From an uncultured Clostridia bacterium (GTDB lineage Bacteria; Bacillota; Clostridia; Oscillospirales; SIG627): DNA of 35,994 bases. Shown here in pieces: positions 16,986 to 26,040 of this stretch. Numbering within the stretch: the first letter of the stretch is position 1; every line of letters starts with the position of its first letter. Below the pieces are notes generated by a model that was given only the letters and a program-made list of their open reading frames with translations, was not told the origin of the DNA and searched no databases. The DNA is taken from the NCBI GenBank assembly GCA_947589595.1, contig CANQBV010000016.1, positions 1-35,994 of the forward strand. Reading direction: 5' to 3'. The position numbers and the translations under genes are program-made.

Positions 16986-16999
16986 CGAATATTTATTCA
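16986..16999 (+). promoter_or_regulatory. ARG-box-like operator, upstream copy
   Basis: CGAATATTTATTCA matches 13 of 14 positions of the ArgR consensus TGAATWWWWATTCA. It lies about 52 bp upstream of the argG -35 box and may cooperate with the copy on the -10 box. Confidence 0.6.
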
Positions 17000-17050
17000 A
17001 TTGATGCTAAAATTATTTACAATTTTTCTGATAAATATGCGAAAAAACAC

Positions 17051-17078
17051 TTGACAAACTGAAAAAATAATGTATAAT
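17051..17078 (+). promoter_or_regulatory. Promoter of the arginine operon
   Basis: TTGACA (17051-17056) and TATAAT (17073-17078), both perfect hexamers, with a 16-bp spacer. The start codon of argG follows about 43 nt after the -10 box. No other obvious promoter or complete terminator is seen until 30061, so this is likely the main promoter for nine genes. Confidence 0.88.
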
Positions 17079-17084
17079 AATTCA
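17071..17084 (+). promoter_or_regulatory. ARG-box-like operator overlapping the argG -10 box
   Basis: TGTATAATAATTCA matches 13 of 14 positions of TGAATWWWWATTCA and contains the whole -10 hexamer. A bound ArgR/AhrC repressor would block RNA polymerase directly. The match is partly helped by the AT-rich nature of a -10 box, so the ATTCA half is the more informative part. Confidence 0.62.
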
Positions 17085-17121
17085 GGAAATGAAAATCAAT
17101 TCCGTTTTGGAGGAAAGAAAA

Positions 17122-18339
17122 ATGAACAAAGAAAATATCAAAAAAGTAGTACTGGCGTATTCCGGCGGCTTGGATACTTCCATTATCATTCCGTGGCTGA
17201 AAGAAAACTATAACAACTGCGAAGTGATTGCCGTTTCCGGCAATGTCGGCCAGAACGATGAACTGGAAGGACTGGAAGAAAAGGCGATCGCCACCGGCGC
17301 TTCCAAGCTGTACGTTTTGGATCTGACGGATGAATATGTGGACGATTATATCATTCCTACCATGAAGGCGGGTGCCGTGTATGAGGAATATCTCCTTGGC
17401 ACCAGTCACGCTCGTCCTTGTATTGCCAAAGGGCTGGTGGAGATCGCGCTGAAAGAAAATGCCGATGCCATTGCTCACGGCTGCACCGGCAAAGGCAATG
17501 ACCAGGTTCGTTTTGAACTGGCGATCAAGCACTTTGCGCCCAATATGCTGATCATCGCGCCCTGGCGCGAGTGGGATATCAAGTCCCGTGATGAAGAAAT
17601 CGCCTATGCGGAAGCCCATAAGATTCCGCTGAAGATCAACCGCGAAACCAATTATTCCAAAGACAAAAACCTTTGGCATCTTTCCCACGAGGGCCTGGAT
17701 CTGGAAGATACCGGCAACGAACCGCAATACGAAAAGAAGGGCTTTTTGGAGCTTGGTGTTTCGCCGCTTCAAGCCCCCGATGAACCCACCTATATCACGC
17801 TTGATTTCGAACAGGGCAAACCCGTTAAGCTGAACGACAAAAAAATGAGCGCCAAGGAAATTATCCTTGCCCTCAATGAAATCGGCGGGAAAAACGGGAT
17901 CGGTCTTTTGGATATTGTAGAAAACCGCTTGGTCGGTATGAAATGCCGCGGTGTGTATGAAACCCCCGGCGGTACGATCCTGTACAAGGCGCACAGTGTG
18001 CTGGAAACGCTCTGCCTGGATAAAATGACCATGCATGAAAAACAAAAGCTTTCGATCACCTTTGCGGAGCTGGTTTACAACGGCCAGTGGTTCACTCCCT
18101 TGCGGGAAGCCCTGTCCGCTTTTGTAGACAAAACGCAGGAAAAGGTGACCGGTAAAGTAAGGCTGAAGCTCTACAAGGGCAATATGATCAACGCCGGCGT
18201 ATGGAGCCCCTATTCGCTCTACAGCGAGGAGATCGCTACCTTCGGGGAGAGCGACTATAACCAGAAGGACGCGGAAGGCTTTATCAATCTGTACGGTCTG
18301 CCGATCAAGGTGCAGGCCATGGTAGACGGCAAGAAATAA
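17122..18339 (+). CDS. argG: Argininosuccinate synthase
   Basis: ArgG of 405 residues. It joins citrulline and aspartate with ATP to give argininosuccinate, the seventh step of arginine synthesis. The ATP-binding P-loop [20 protein letters not shown] is near the N-terminus; further family signatures are [14 protein letters not shown] and [15 protein letters not shown]. The start has TTTGGAGGAAAG upstream; an in-frame ATG 33 bases earlier lies near the transcription start and is rejected. It is the first gene of the operon, although it acts late in the pathway. Confidence 0.97.
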   Translation: MNKENIKKVVLAYSGGLDTSIIIPWLKENYNNCEVIAVSGNVGQNDELEGLEEKAIATGASKLYVLDLTDEYVDDYIIPTMKAGAVYEEYLLGTSHARPCIAKGLVEIALKENADAIAHGCTGKGNDQVRFELAIKHFAPNMLIIAPWREWDIKSRDEEIAYAEAHKIPLKINRETNYSKDKNLWHLSHEGLDLEDTGNEPQYEKKGFLELGVSPLQAPDEPTYITLDFEQGKPVKLNDKKMSAKEIILALNEIGGKNGIGLLDIVENRLVGMKCRGVYETPGGTILYKAHSVLETLCLDKMTMHEKQKLSITFAELVYNGQWFTPLREALSAFVDKTQEKVTGKVRLKLYKGNMINAGVWSPYSLYSEEIATFGESDYNQKDAEGFINLYGLPIKVQAMVDGKK

Positions 18340-18346
18340 AAAGAAA

Positions 18347-18376
18347 TGTCCAGCAAGGGAAAACCCTTGCTGGACA
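18347..18376 (+). other. Perfect 13-bp intercistronic hairpin between argG and argH
   Basis: TGTCCAGCAAGGG / CCCTTGCTGGACA around an AAAA loop. It starts 8 nt after the argG stop and ends 22 nt before the argH start. No T-run follows directly on the plus strand; a run of five T appears only after AAAAGG. It may be an attenuating (leaky) terminator, an RNA-processing site, or a stabiliser of the argG 3' end. On the minus strand it is followed by a T-rich stretch. Confidence 0.75.
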
Positions 18377-18398
18377 AAAGGTTTTTAGGAGAGAAAAC

Positions 18399-19772
18399 AT
18401 GGCAAAAATGTGGGCGGGAAGAAACGCGGGCGAAACGGATCGCCTGGCGGATGACTTTAATTCTTCCATTCGCTTTGACCATCGCTTTTATCGGCATGAT
18501 ATCCTTGGCAGTATGGCGCATGCCACGATGCTGGCGGCCAAAAATATTATTTCGCAGCCGGAGGCCGATACGCTGATCGACGGCTTGCAGGAAATTCTGG
18601 AGGAACTGGATTCCGGAAAACTCGTTTTTAACCCTGCCAGCGAAGATATCCATATGTTTGTGGAAGAAGAATTAACTGCCCGTTTGGGCGAGGTCGGCAA
18701 AAAATTGCATACCGCGCGCAGCCGTAACGACCAGGTGGCGTTGGATATGCGCCTCTATTTGCGCGATGAAATTGACGAAATTCTCGGTTTGGTGCGCGAT
18801 TTGGTTGCCGCGGTGCTTTCTCAGGCAAAGAAAGAAAAAACAACGATCCTGCCCGGGTATACTCATTTGCAGAGAGCGCAGCCGATCACCTTTGCTCACC
18901 ATCTTTTGGCCTATGCCTTTATGTTCCTGCGCGATCTTGACCGTTTGCAGGATACTAAAAACCGCATGAACTTTTCTCCGATCGGTTCCTGTGCCTTGGC
19001 CGGTACCACCTTCGATACCGATCGTAATTTGGAAGCGGAGCTGCTGCATTTCGACGGCATTTGCGAAAACAGTATCGACGGCGTTTCCGACCGCGATTTT
19101 TGTGTCGAGCTTCTGAGCGCGCTTTCGATTCTGATGATGCATCTTTCCCGTTTTTCGGAGGAGGTTATCCTCTGGTCGAGTTGGGAATTCCAGTTTGTGG
19201 AGCTTTCCGACGCCTATACTACCGGGTCTTCTATTATGCCGCAAAAGAAAAATCCCGATATGGCGGAGCTTTGCCGCGGTAAAACCGGTCGTGTTTACGG
19301 CGATCTGATGGCGCTGCTCACCACGCTCAAAGGATTGCCGCTCGCCTATAATAAGGATATGCAGGAAGATAAGGAAAGTGTTTTCGACGCTGTCGATACC
19401 GTAAAAATGTGTCTCGGCGTCTTTGCGCCCATGATCGGGGGGATGAAGGTCTGCCGTGAAAATATGAAAAAAGCCGCGCAAAAAGGCTTTATCAATGCGA
19501 CCGACCTTGCCGATTACTTAACAAAAAAAGGACTTCCGTTCCGTTCGGCCTATAAAATCTCCGGTTCCCTGGTTGCCAAATGTATTGCCGAGGGAAAGGT
19601 GTTGGAGGAGCTGAGCCTTTCCGAACTGAAGGCATTCAGTGAATTATTTGAAGAAGATATTTACCGGGAAATTGACCTCAATACTTGTGTGGAAAAAAGA
19701 ATTTCCGAAGGCGGAACCAGCCTTTTGTCGGTAGAAAAACAAATCAAAATTGTAGAAGAAAAATTAAAATGA
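18399..19772 (+). CDS. argH: Argininosuccinate lyase
   Basis: ArgH of 457 residues, a homotetramer-forming member of the fumarase/aspartase superfamily. It cleaves argininosuccinate to arginine and fumarate. Signatures include the N-terminal MWAGRNAGETDRLADDFNSS, HTARSRNDQVALDMRLYLR, the catalytic His region PGYTHLQRAQPITFAHHL, and the mobile loop GSSIMPQKKNPDMAEL. The start has TAGGAGAG upstream. The gene follows argG after a strong hairpin and overlaps argC by an ATGA junction (19769-19772). Confidence 0.97.
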   Translation: MAKMWAGRNAGETDRLADDFNSSIRFDHRFYRHDILGSMAHATMLAAKNIISQPEADTLIDGLQEILEELDSGKLVFNPASEDIHMFVEEELTARLGEVGKKLHTARSRNDQVALDMRLYLRDEIDEILGLVRDLVAAVLSQAKKEKTTILPGYTHLQRAQPITFAHHLLAYAFMFLRDLDRLQDTKNRMNFSPIGSCALAGTTFDTDRNLEAELLHFDGICENSIDGVSDRDFCVELLSALSILMMHLSRFSEEVILWSSWEFQFVELSDAYTTGSSIMPQKKNPDMAELCRGKTGRVYGDLMALLTTLKGLPLAYNKDMQEDKESVFDAVDTVKMCLGVFAPMIGGMKVCRENMKKAAQKGFINATDLADYLTKKGLPFRSAYKISGSLVAKCIAEGKVLEELSLSELKAFSELFEEDIYREIDLNTCVEKRISEGGTSLLSVEKQIKIVEEKLK

Positions 19773-20704
19773 AAAAAGTATTTATCGACGGATCCTCCGG
19801 CACCACCGGTCTGCGGATTCGGGAAAGATTGGCGGCAAGGGAAGATATTGAGCTGATGCTGCTGCCGGAAGAACAAAGAAAAGACACCGCCGCCCGTAAA
19901 GAGGCCCTCAATTCTGCAGATATTGCGTTTCTCTGCCTGCCGGACGATGCCGCGCGTGAAGCGGTAACGCTTGTGGAAAACCCCGACACGGTGGTGATCG
20001 ATACCTCCACTGCCCACCGGACCTCTCCGGAATGGGTGTACGGCTTTGCTGAAATCACCGGCCGTGAAACAATTAAAACCGCCAAGCGAATCGCCAATCC
20101 CGGCTGTCACGCCAGCGGCTTTGTGGCGCTCATCGCGCCGCTGATCGCTGCAGGCGCGCTGAAAAAGGAAGCCCGGCTTTCCTGTTTTTCCTTGACCGGC
20201 TACTCCGGCGGCGGCAAGAAAATGATTGCTGATTACGAAAATCCGCAGCGTTCGCCGCTGCTGGGCGGCCCGCGGCAGTATGCACTCTCTCAGCAGCACA
20301 AGCATTTAAAGGAAATGACGCTTGTTTCAGGATTGGATCTCTCTCCGGCTTTTTTGCCTGTTGTGGGAGATTTTTACAGCGGTATGGAAGTCAGCGTGCC
20401 GGTATTTCAAAGCGACTTAACGGTTTCCACAAAAGAAATTGCAGAGGTTTACCGTGCAAGGTATGCCAAAGGACTTGTTTTTTTCAATGAAAATGCCGAT
20501 GAAGAAGGCTTTCTTTCCGCCGTTTCCCTGCAGGGGAGAGATGATATGGAAATTTCGGTATACGGTAACGAAGAACGCATTCTTTTGGTTTCGAGATTTG
20601 ATAATCTCGGTAAAGGCGCCTCCGGCGCCGCGATTCAAAATATGAATCTTGTTCTGGGCGCCCCGGAAAATACGGGACTGTGTGTGAAAGGAGAAAGATT
20701 ATGA
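19769..20704 (+). CDS. argC: N-acetyl-gamma-glutamyl-phosphate reductase, short (type 2) form
   Basis: ArgC of 311 residues. It reduces N-acetylglutamyl phosphate to N-acetylglutamate semialdehyde with NADPH. The N-terminal dinucleotide fold reads VFIDGSSGTTGLRIRERL, and the catalytic cysteine is Cys113 in NPGCHASG. Length and motifs match the short type 2 subfamily rather than the roughly 345-residue type 1 enzyme common in Bacillus. The start overlaps the argH stop (ATGA) and lacks a strong Shine-Dalgarno sequence (AGAAGAAAAA only), so translation probably depends on coupling to argH. Its own stop overlaps the argJ start in the same way. Confidence 0.93.
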   Translation: MKKVFIDGSSGTTGLRIRERLAAREDIELMLLPEEQRKDTAARKEALNSADIAFLCLPDDAAREAVTLVENPDTVVIDTSTAHRTSPEWVYGFAEITGRETIKTAKRIANPGCHASGFVALIAPLIAAGALKKEARLSCFSLTGYSGGGKKMIADYENPQRSPLLGGPRQYALSQQHKHLKEMTLVSGLDLSPAFLPVVGDFYSGMEVSVPVFQSDLTVSTKEIAEVYRARYAKGLVFFNENADEEGFLSAVSLQGRDDMEISVYGNEERILLVSRFDNLGKGASGAAIQNMNLVLGAPENTGLCVKGERL

Positions 20705-21915
20705 AAATTATTCCCGGCGGCGTGTGCGCCGCGCAGGGCTTTTCCGCAAGCGGTGTGCATTGCGGAATCCGTAAAAACCGCTCGAAAAAGGATTTAGCTC
20801 TCATTTACAGTAAAGTACCCGCGGCCGCGGCTGCGGTTTATACGACGAATTTGGTCAAGGGCGCACCCCTGACGGTTACCAGGCAGCATTTGGAAAACGG
20901 CGTCGCGCAGGCTGTAATCTGCAACAGCGGCAACGCCAATACCTGCAACGCCAACGGCATTGAAGTTGCCGAAACGATATGCGATCTTCTTTCCGGGGAG
21001 ATTGGCGTGGCGGCGGAGGATGTGATTGTTTCCTCCACCGGTGTGATCGGTCAGCCTTTGAGCCTGGAGCCGTTTCAAGCCGGGATCCCGGAACTGGTAA
21101 AGAGCCTTTCCGAGGATGGCAGCGATGCGGCGGCGGAAGCGATTTTAACGACCGATCTGGTAAAAAAGGAAATTGCTGTGGAATTTGAAATCGACGGCAA
21201 GGTTTGCCATATCGGCGGCATTGCCAAGGGCAGCGGGATGATTCACCCCAATATGGCGACCATGCTGGTGTTTATAACCAGTGACGTGGCCATCTCCGCA
21301 CCCATGCTGAAAGCCGCTTTGCAGAGCGACGTGCAGAATACTTTCAATATGCTCAGTATTGACGGCGATACCTCCACCAACGATATGGTCAGCGTCCTGG
21401 CGAACGGCCTGGCCGGCAACGCCGAGATCACGCGGGAGGGGCAAGATTTTTCCGCTTTCATGAAAGCGCTGAATACCGTTACGGTACATCTGTGCCGCAG
21501 CATTGCCGGTGACGGTGAAGGCGCGACCAAGCTGCTTGAATGCCGTGTCAGCGGCGCGGATACGCTGGAGACGGCCAAAACCGTTGCCAAAAGCGTTGTT
21601 TGCTCCAGCCTTTTAAAAGCCGCCATGTTCGGTGCGGATGCCAACTGGGGTCGCGTCCTTTGCGCAATCGGCTATAGCGGCGCAGAACTCGACGTTTCCA
21701 AAGTAAAAGTGGAATTTGTTTCTCCCGCCGGTGAAATCCTGGTTTGTGAAAACGGCAGCGGTGTTGATTTTTCGGAAGAAAAGGCAAAAAAAATCCTATT
21801 GGAAAAAGAAATTGAAATCCGCGTTTCGGTTGGCTCCGGCGCCTTTTCGGCTTCCGCCTGGGGGTGCGATCTTAGCTATGATTACGTCAAAATCAACGGG
21901 GATTACCGTACTTGA
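20701..21915 (+). CDS. argJ: Bifunctional glutamate N-acetyltransferase / amino-acid acetyltransferase
   Basis: ArgJ of 404 residues. It moves the acetyl group from N-acetylornithine to glutamate, recycling it; bifunctional members also make N-acetylglutamate from acetyl-CoA. The precursor cuts itself between Ala186 and Thr187 in KGSGMIHPNMATML, and Thr187 becomes the nucleophile of the beta chain. No argA is seen in this window, which fits a bifunctional enzyme but does not prove it. The ribosome binding site AAAGGAGAAAG lies in the end of argC, and start and stop overlap as ATGA. Confidence 0.95.
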   Translation: MKIIPGGVCAAQGFSASGVHCGIRKNRSKKDLALIYSKVPAAAAAVYTTNLVKGAPLTVTRQHLENGVAQAVICNSGNANTCNANGIEVAETICDLLSGEIGVAAEDVIVSSTGVIGQPLSLEPFQAGIPELVKSLSEDGSDAAAEAILTTDLVKKEIAVEFEIDGKVCHIGGIAKGSGMIHPNMATMLVFITSDVAISAPMLKAALQSDVQNTFNMLSIDGDTSTNDMVSVLANGLAGNAEITREGQDFSAFMKALNTVTVHLCRSIAGDGEGATKLLECRVSGADTLETAKTVAKSVVCSSLLKAAMFGADANWGRVLCAIGYSGAELDVSKVKVEFVSPAGEILVCENGSGVDFSEEKAKKILLEKEIEIRVSVGSGAFSASAWGCDLSYDYVKINGDYRT

Positions 21916-21924
21916 GGTCGAAAT

Positions 21925-22788
21925 ATGGAAAAGGTATTTTCAAACGCACAGTCTGTTGAGGTTTTAATAAAAGCGCTGCCGTACATCCGCCGCTATTACG
22001 GCAAGGTCGTGGTGGTTAAATACGGCGGCAACGCCATGGTCAACGATCAATTAAAGGAACAGGTCATGGAGGACATTGTTCTTCTGCATCTGATCGGCGT
22101 CAAAATCGTCCTGGTGCACGGCGGCGGTCCGGAGATTACCGAAACCATGGAAAAGCTCGGCAAAAAGGCAGAGTTTGTTAACGGCCTTCGGGTAACGGAT
22201 AAAGAAACCGTAGATATCGTGCAAATGGTACTGGCCGGGAAAGTCAATAAAACATTGGTGAACCTTTTGGAAATGAAGGGCGGCAGAGCCATGGGCATTT
22301 CCGGTATGGACGGCCGACTCATTTCTGCCAAAATGCGCGATCCGAAGCTCGGCTTTGTCGGCTCGATTACCGATGTAAACCCGCAGCCGATCCTCGATCT
22401 TTTGGAAAAAGGCTACATCCCCGTCATTTCCACGCTCGGCTGCGATGATCAGGGCAATACCTATAATATCAACGGCGATACTGCTGCCGCTTACGTTGCC
22501 GGCGCCATGAACGCCGAAAGACTGATTATGATGACGGATATCGCCGGTATTTTGAAGGATAAAGACGATCCTTCCACGCTGATCCCGCATATGACGATCT
22601 CGGAGGCCGTCAATCTATATCAGAACGGCATCATTTCCGGCGGGATGATCCCCAAAGTGGATTGCTGCATCGACGCGATTCACCGCGGCGTAAACAAAGT
22701 AATTATTATGGATGGCCGCGTACCGCATTCCATTCTCATGGAAATCCTTACCGACGAGGGCGCCGGTACCATGGTGACAGGAGACTGA
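21925..22788 (+). CDS. argB: Acetylglutamate kinase
   Basis: ArgB of 287 residues, an amino-acid kinase that phosphorylates N-acetylglutamate. Motifs: VVVKYGGNAM for ATP phosphate binding, VLVHGGGPEI, the acetylglutamate-binding VNGLRVTDKETVDIVQMVL, and NINGDTAAAYVAGAM. The extended N-terminal helix (FSNAQSVEVLIKALPYIRRYYGK) is the kind found in arginine-inhibited hexameric kinases, so feedback inhibition by arginine is likely; this is inference from the family. It follows argJ after 9 nt, with a GAGG site inside that gap. Confidence 0.96.
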   Translation: MEKVFSNAQSVEVLIKALPYIRRYYGKVVVVKYGGNAMVNDQLKEQVMEDIVLLHLIGVKIVLVHGGGPEITETMEKLGKKAEFVNGLRVTDKETVDIVQMVLAGKVNKTLVNLLEMKGGRAMGISGMDGRLISAKMRDPKLGFVGSITDVNPQPILDLLEKGYIPVISTLGCDDQGNTYNINGDTAAAYVAGAMNAERLIMMTDIAGILKDKDDPSTLIPHMTISEAVNLYQNGIISGGMIPKVDCCIDAIHRGVNKVIIMDGRVPHSILMEILTDEGAGTMVTGD

Positions 22789-22790
22789 TT

Positions 22791-23978
22791 ATGTTTGATA
22801 TCAAAAAGACAGACGACGCATTTGTCATGAATACTTATAAGCGCTTTCCGGTGGATATTGTTTCCGGCTCCGGTTCGCGCGTGTATGACAGCAAGGGGAA
22901 GGAATATATCGACCTGGGCTCCGGCATCGGTGTGACGGCATTTGGCATTGCCGATCCTGTTTGGCAGAAAGCCGTGACCGAGCAGATGGGCAAGGTACAG
23001 CACACTTCGAATTTATATTACACCGAGCCGTGCGCCAAACTGGCAAAGCTTTTGTGCGAAAAAACCAGTATGAAAAAGGTGTTTTTCTGCAATTCCGGAG
23101 CGGAGGCCAATGAATGTATTATCAAAGCGGCGCGGAAATACGCCGCCGACGTGCATGGGAGCGACACCTATACCATTGTAACCCTGAAAAACAGTTTTCA
23201 CGGCAGAACCGTGACCACGCTTTCTGCTACCGGCCAGGAGCATTACCACGAATTGTTCCAGCCGTTAACGCCCGGCTTTGTGCACGTCCCGGCCAATGAT
23301 TTCGATGCCTTTACCAAGGTTTGCAATACTCATAAAGTAGCCGGTGTTTTGCTGGAGTGCATTCAGGGCGAGGGCGGTGTTTTCCCGCTGGAGGCGGACT
23401 ATATTCAAAAGGTGGCTGCTTTTGCCAAAGAGCACGATATTCTGCTGATGATCGATGAAGTCCAGACCGGCAACGGCAGAACAGGCAAGCTTTATGCTTT
23501 TCAGAACTTCGGCGTACAGCCGGATCTTGTCAGCACGGCCAAAGGGCTCGGCGGCGGGCTTCCGATCGGTGCGGCTCTGTTTGGAGATAAGGTGGAAAAG
23601 GTACTTGGCTTTGGCGATCACGGATCTACCTTCGGCGGGAATCCCGTGTGCTGTGCGGGTGCTCTGAGCATTCTGAAGCGTCTGGACGACCCCTTTTTGA
23701 GCGAGGTCAAGAAAAAAGGCGAGCTTGTCCGTTCGCTGTTAAAGGGCGCAAAGGGCGTCCAAAGCGTCACCGGTATGGGGCTGATGATCGGCATTTTGCC
23801 GAAAAAAAATGCTTCCGAATTGGTGATGAAATGTATGGAACGCGGCGTTTTGTGCCTGACTGCAAAAAATAAGATCCGTCTGCTTCCGGCTTTGAATATT
23901 CCGAAAGAAGATTTGGAAAAAGGCGTGCAGGTTATCAAAGACGTTTGCGCGGAATCGGTGGAACAGGAGACAAAATGA
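22791..23978 (+). CDS. argD: Acetylornithine aminotransferase
   Basis: ArgD of 395 residues, a class III PLP aminotransferase that converts N-acetylglutamate semialdehyde and glutamate to N-acetylornithine. Signatures are [45 protein letters not shown], the aspartate in [15 protein letters not shown], and the PLP lysine in [14 protein letters not shown]. The ATG is 2 nt after argB, with ACAGGAGAC as ribosome binding site. Related enzymes can also act in lysine synthesis (N-succinyl-DAP step), which is of interest because this operon ends in a DAP-epimerase domain. Confidence 0.95.
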   Translation: MFDIKKTDDAFVMNTYKRFPVDIVSGSGSRVYDSKGKEYIDLGSGIGVTAFGIADPVWQKAVTEQMGKVQHTSNLYYTEPCAKLAKLLCEKTSMKKVFFCNSGAEANECIIKAARKYAADVHGSDTYTIVTLKNSFHGRTVTTLSATGQEHYHELFQPLTPGFVHVPANDFDAFTKVCNTHKVAGVLLECIQGEGGVFPLEADYIQKVAAFAKEHDILLMIDEVQTGNGRTGKLYAFQNFGVQPDLVSTAKGLGGGLPIGAALFGDKVEKVLGFGDHGSTFGGNPVCCAGALSILKRLDDPFLSEVKKKGELVRSLLKGAKGVQSVTGMGLMIGILPKKNASELVMKCMERGVLCLTAKNKIRLLPALNIPKEDLEKGVQVIKDVCAESVEQETK

Positions 23979-24958
23979 ATTTAAAAGGAAGAGATTTTTT
24001 AAAGCTTTTGGATTTTTCCAAAGAGGAAATTGAGTATTTGCTGGATTTGGCGGCGGATTTAAAAGCTAAAAAGAAGGCAGGGATCCCGCACAAAGACTTT
24101 ATCGGGAAAAACGTTGCCCTGATTTTTGAAAAAACCAGTACCCGTACGCGCTGCTCTTTTGAGGTAGCGGCGGCTGATCTCGGGATCCATCCCGTGTATC
24201 TGGATCCGAAAAGCTCGCAGATCGGCAAAAAAGAAAGCATTGCCGATACGGCCAGAGTGTTGGCCGGCATGTTCGATGGAATAGAATATCGTGGCTTCGG
24301 ACAGGCAATCGTCGAGGAATTGGCACGTTTTTCCAAAGTTCCCGTGTGGAACGGTTTGACAAACGAATTTCACCCTACGCAGATCCTTGCCGACTTTTTG
24401 ACCATGCGAGAAAAATTCGGGTCTTTGGCAGGAAAAAAGCTTGTTTATATGGGCGATGCACGCTATAACATGGGCAATTCGCTCATGGTCGGTTGTGCCA
24501 AAATGGGCGTGCATTTTGTTGCCTGCGCACCGAAAAAGTATTTCCCGGACGCCGAGCTTGTGAAGACCTGTAAAGCGCTTGCCGGGGAAAGCGGCAGCCT
24601 TCTGGAATTTGTGGAAGATCCCAAAAAGGCTGTTCTCGGCGCCGATGTGATTTATACTGACGTTTGGGTTTCCATGGGTGAGCCGGAAGAAGTATGGAAA
24701 GAACGCATTCACGATCTTTCGCCGTATCAGGTCAATCAAACGCTCATGGATCTTGCCGGAAGTCAGTGCTGCTTTATGCACTGTCTGCCCGCGTTTCACG
24801 ATTTAAAAACCGAAACCGGCAAAGAGATTGGTCAAAAGTTCGGTCTTTCCTGTATGGAAGTGACCGATGAAGTATTTGAAAGTGATCGGTCGATTGTATT
24901 TGAAGAAGCCGAAAACCGGATGCACACAATCAAAGCTGTGATGGCGGCGACCTTATAA
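23975..24958 (+). CDS. argF: Ornithine carbamoyltransferase
   Basis: ArgF of 327 residues, which joins ornithine and carbamoyl phosphate to give citrulline. The carbamoyl phosphate site [16 protein letters not shown] is present near residue 55, [12 protein letters not shown] in the centre, and the ornithine-binding [10 protein letters not shown] near residue 270. It overlaps argD by ATGA, with ACAGGAGA upstream. Placement next to carAB means its carbamoyl phosphate supply is co-transcribed. A catabolic (arginine deiminase) role is unlikely because no arcA or arcC is nearby. Confidence 0.96.
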   Translation: MNLKGRDFLKLLDFSKEEIEYLLDLAADLKAKKKAGIPHKDFIGKNVALIFEKTSTRTRCSFEVAAADLGIHPVYLDPKSSQIGKKESIADTARVLAGMFDGIEYRGFGQAIVEELARFSKVPVWNGLTNEFHPTQILADFLTMREKFGSLAGKKLVYMGDARYNMGNSLMVGCAKMGVHFVACAPKKYFPDAELVKTCKALAGESGSLLEFVEDPKKAVLGADVIYTDVWVSMGEPEEVWKERIHDLSPYQVNQTLMDLAGSQCCFMHCLPAFHDLKTETGKEIGQKFGLSCMEVTDEVFESDRSIVFEEAENRMHTIKAVMAATL

Positions 24959-24969
24959 GGAAAAAGAGA

Positions 24970-26040
24970 ATGAAAAAAATGTATTTGGTTTTGGAAAACG
25001 GCGCGGTACTGGAAGGAGTTTCGATTGGCGCTGAAAGGGAAAGTATCGGCGAATTGGTTTTCACCACCGGCATGACCGGATATCTGGAAACCCTGACCGA
25101 CCCCAGCTACGCCGGGCAAATCGTCATGCAGACCTTTCCGCTGATCGGCAACTACGGCGTGATTCCGGAGGATTTTGAAGGAAAAAGCGCAGTCAAGGGC
25201 TATGTGGTCCGGGAGCTGTGCGATGCGCCCTCCAATTTTCGTTCACAGTATGCGCTCGACCGCTTTTTAAAAGAACAGAATATTCCCGGTATCTGCGGGA
25301 TCGACACCCGCGCTATCACCAAACTGATCCGCGAAAAAGGGGTGATGAATGCGGTCCTCACACCCGAACCGAATGCGGATCTTTTTGCAGTCAAAAATTA
25401 CAGTGTGAAGGACGTTGTCGCTCAGGTTTCCACAAAAGAAATGCTTGAATTCCCGGCTGTTGGGGAAGAAAAGTATTATGTGGTGCTCATCGACTACGGC
25501 GCGAAGCGTAATATCATTCGTTCGCTCTGCCGACGCGGGTGCCGCGTCACGGTCGTTCCGTACGACACCAAGGCCGAGAAAATTCTGGCCATGAAGCCGG
25601 ACGGGGTGATGCTTTCCAACGGTCCCGGCGATCCGGCGGAAAACACGGGTCCGATTACTGAACTGAAAAAGCTGATCGGCAAGGTACCGATTTTCGGCAT
25701 TTGTCTTGGACACCAACTTTTGGCGTTGGCCATGGGCGGCAAAACCGAAAAGCTGAAATTCGGTCACCGCGGCGTCAATCAGCCTGCTTTGGAAAAAAAG
25801 ACCGGGAAAGCCTATATTACCAGTCAGAACCACGGCTACGCCGTGATTGCCGACAGTCTTCCCGCGGGGGCGGAGGAAACTTTTATCAACGCCAACGACG
25901 GCAGCTGCGAGGGGATAAGCTACCCCGGAAAGCGCGCCTTCAGTGTACAGTTCCACCCCGAGGGCTGCGGCGGTCCGCAGGACACCGCCTTTTTGTTTGA
26001 CCGTTTTCTTTCGCTGATGAAAGGGGAAAACCATGCCTAA
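24970..26040 (+). CDS. carA: Carbamoyl-phosphate synthase small (glutaminase) subunit
   Basis: CarA of 356 residues. Its class I amidotransferase domain frees ammonia from glutamine for CarB. The N-terminal domain has the usual LENGAVLEG and ELVFTTGMTGYLETLTDPSYAGQ. The C-terminal triad is Cys245 in FGICLGHQLLALAMGG with the later His and Glu in VQFHPEG. The start has an AAGGAAAAAGAG site and lies 11 nt after argF. The stop overlaps the carB start by 8 nt. Because it sits in the arginine operon it may be an arginine-controlled form; whether a second pyrimidine-linked copy exists cannot be seen here. Confidence 0.96.
   Translation: MKKMYLVLENGAVLEGVSIGAERESIGELVFTTGMTGYLETLTDPSYAGQIVMQTFPLIGNYGVIPEDFEGKSAVKGYVVRELCDAPSNFRSQYALDRFLKEQNIPGICGIDTRAITKLIREKGVMNAVLTPEPNADLFAVKNYSVKDVVAQVSTKEMLEFPAVGEEKYYVVLIDYGAKRNIIRSLCRRGCRVTVVPYDTKAEKILAMKPDGVMLSNGPGDPAENTGPITELKKLIGKVPIFGICLGHQLLALAMGGKTEKLKFGHRGVNQPALEKKTGKAYITSQNHGYAVIADSLPAGAEETFINANDGSCEGISYPGKRAFSVQFHPEGCGGPQDTAFLFDRFLSLMKGENHA

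Noticed and set aside
17025-17040. A third ARG box close to the argG -35 region (TGATAAATATGC).
   Set aside because: Only about half of the consensus positions match, so it is not above what AT-rich sequence gives by chance.
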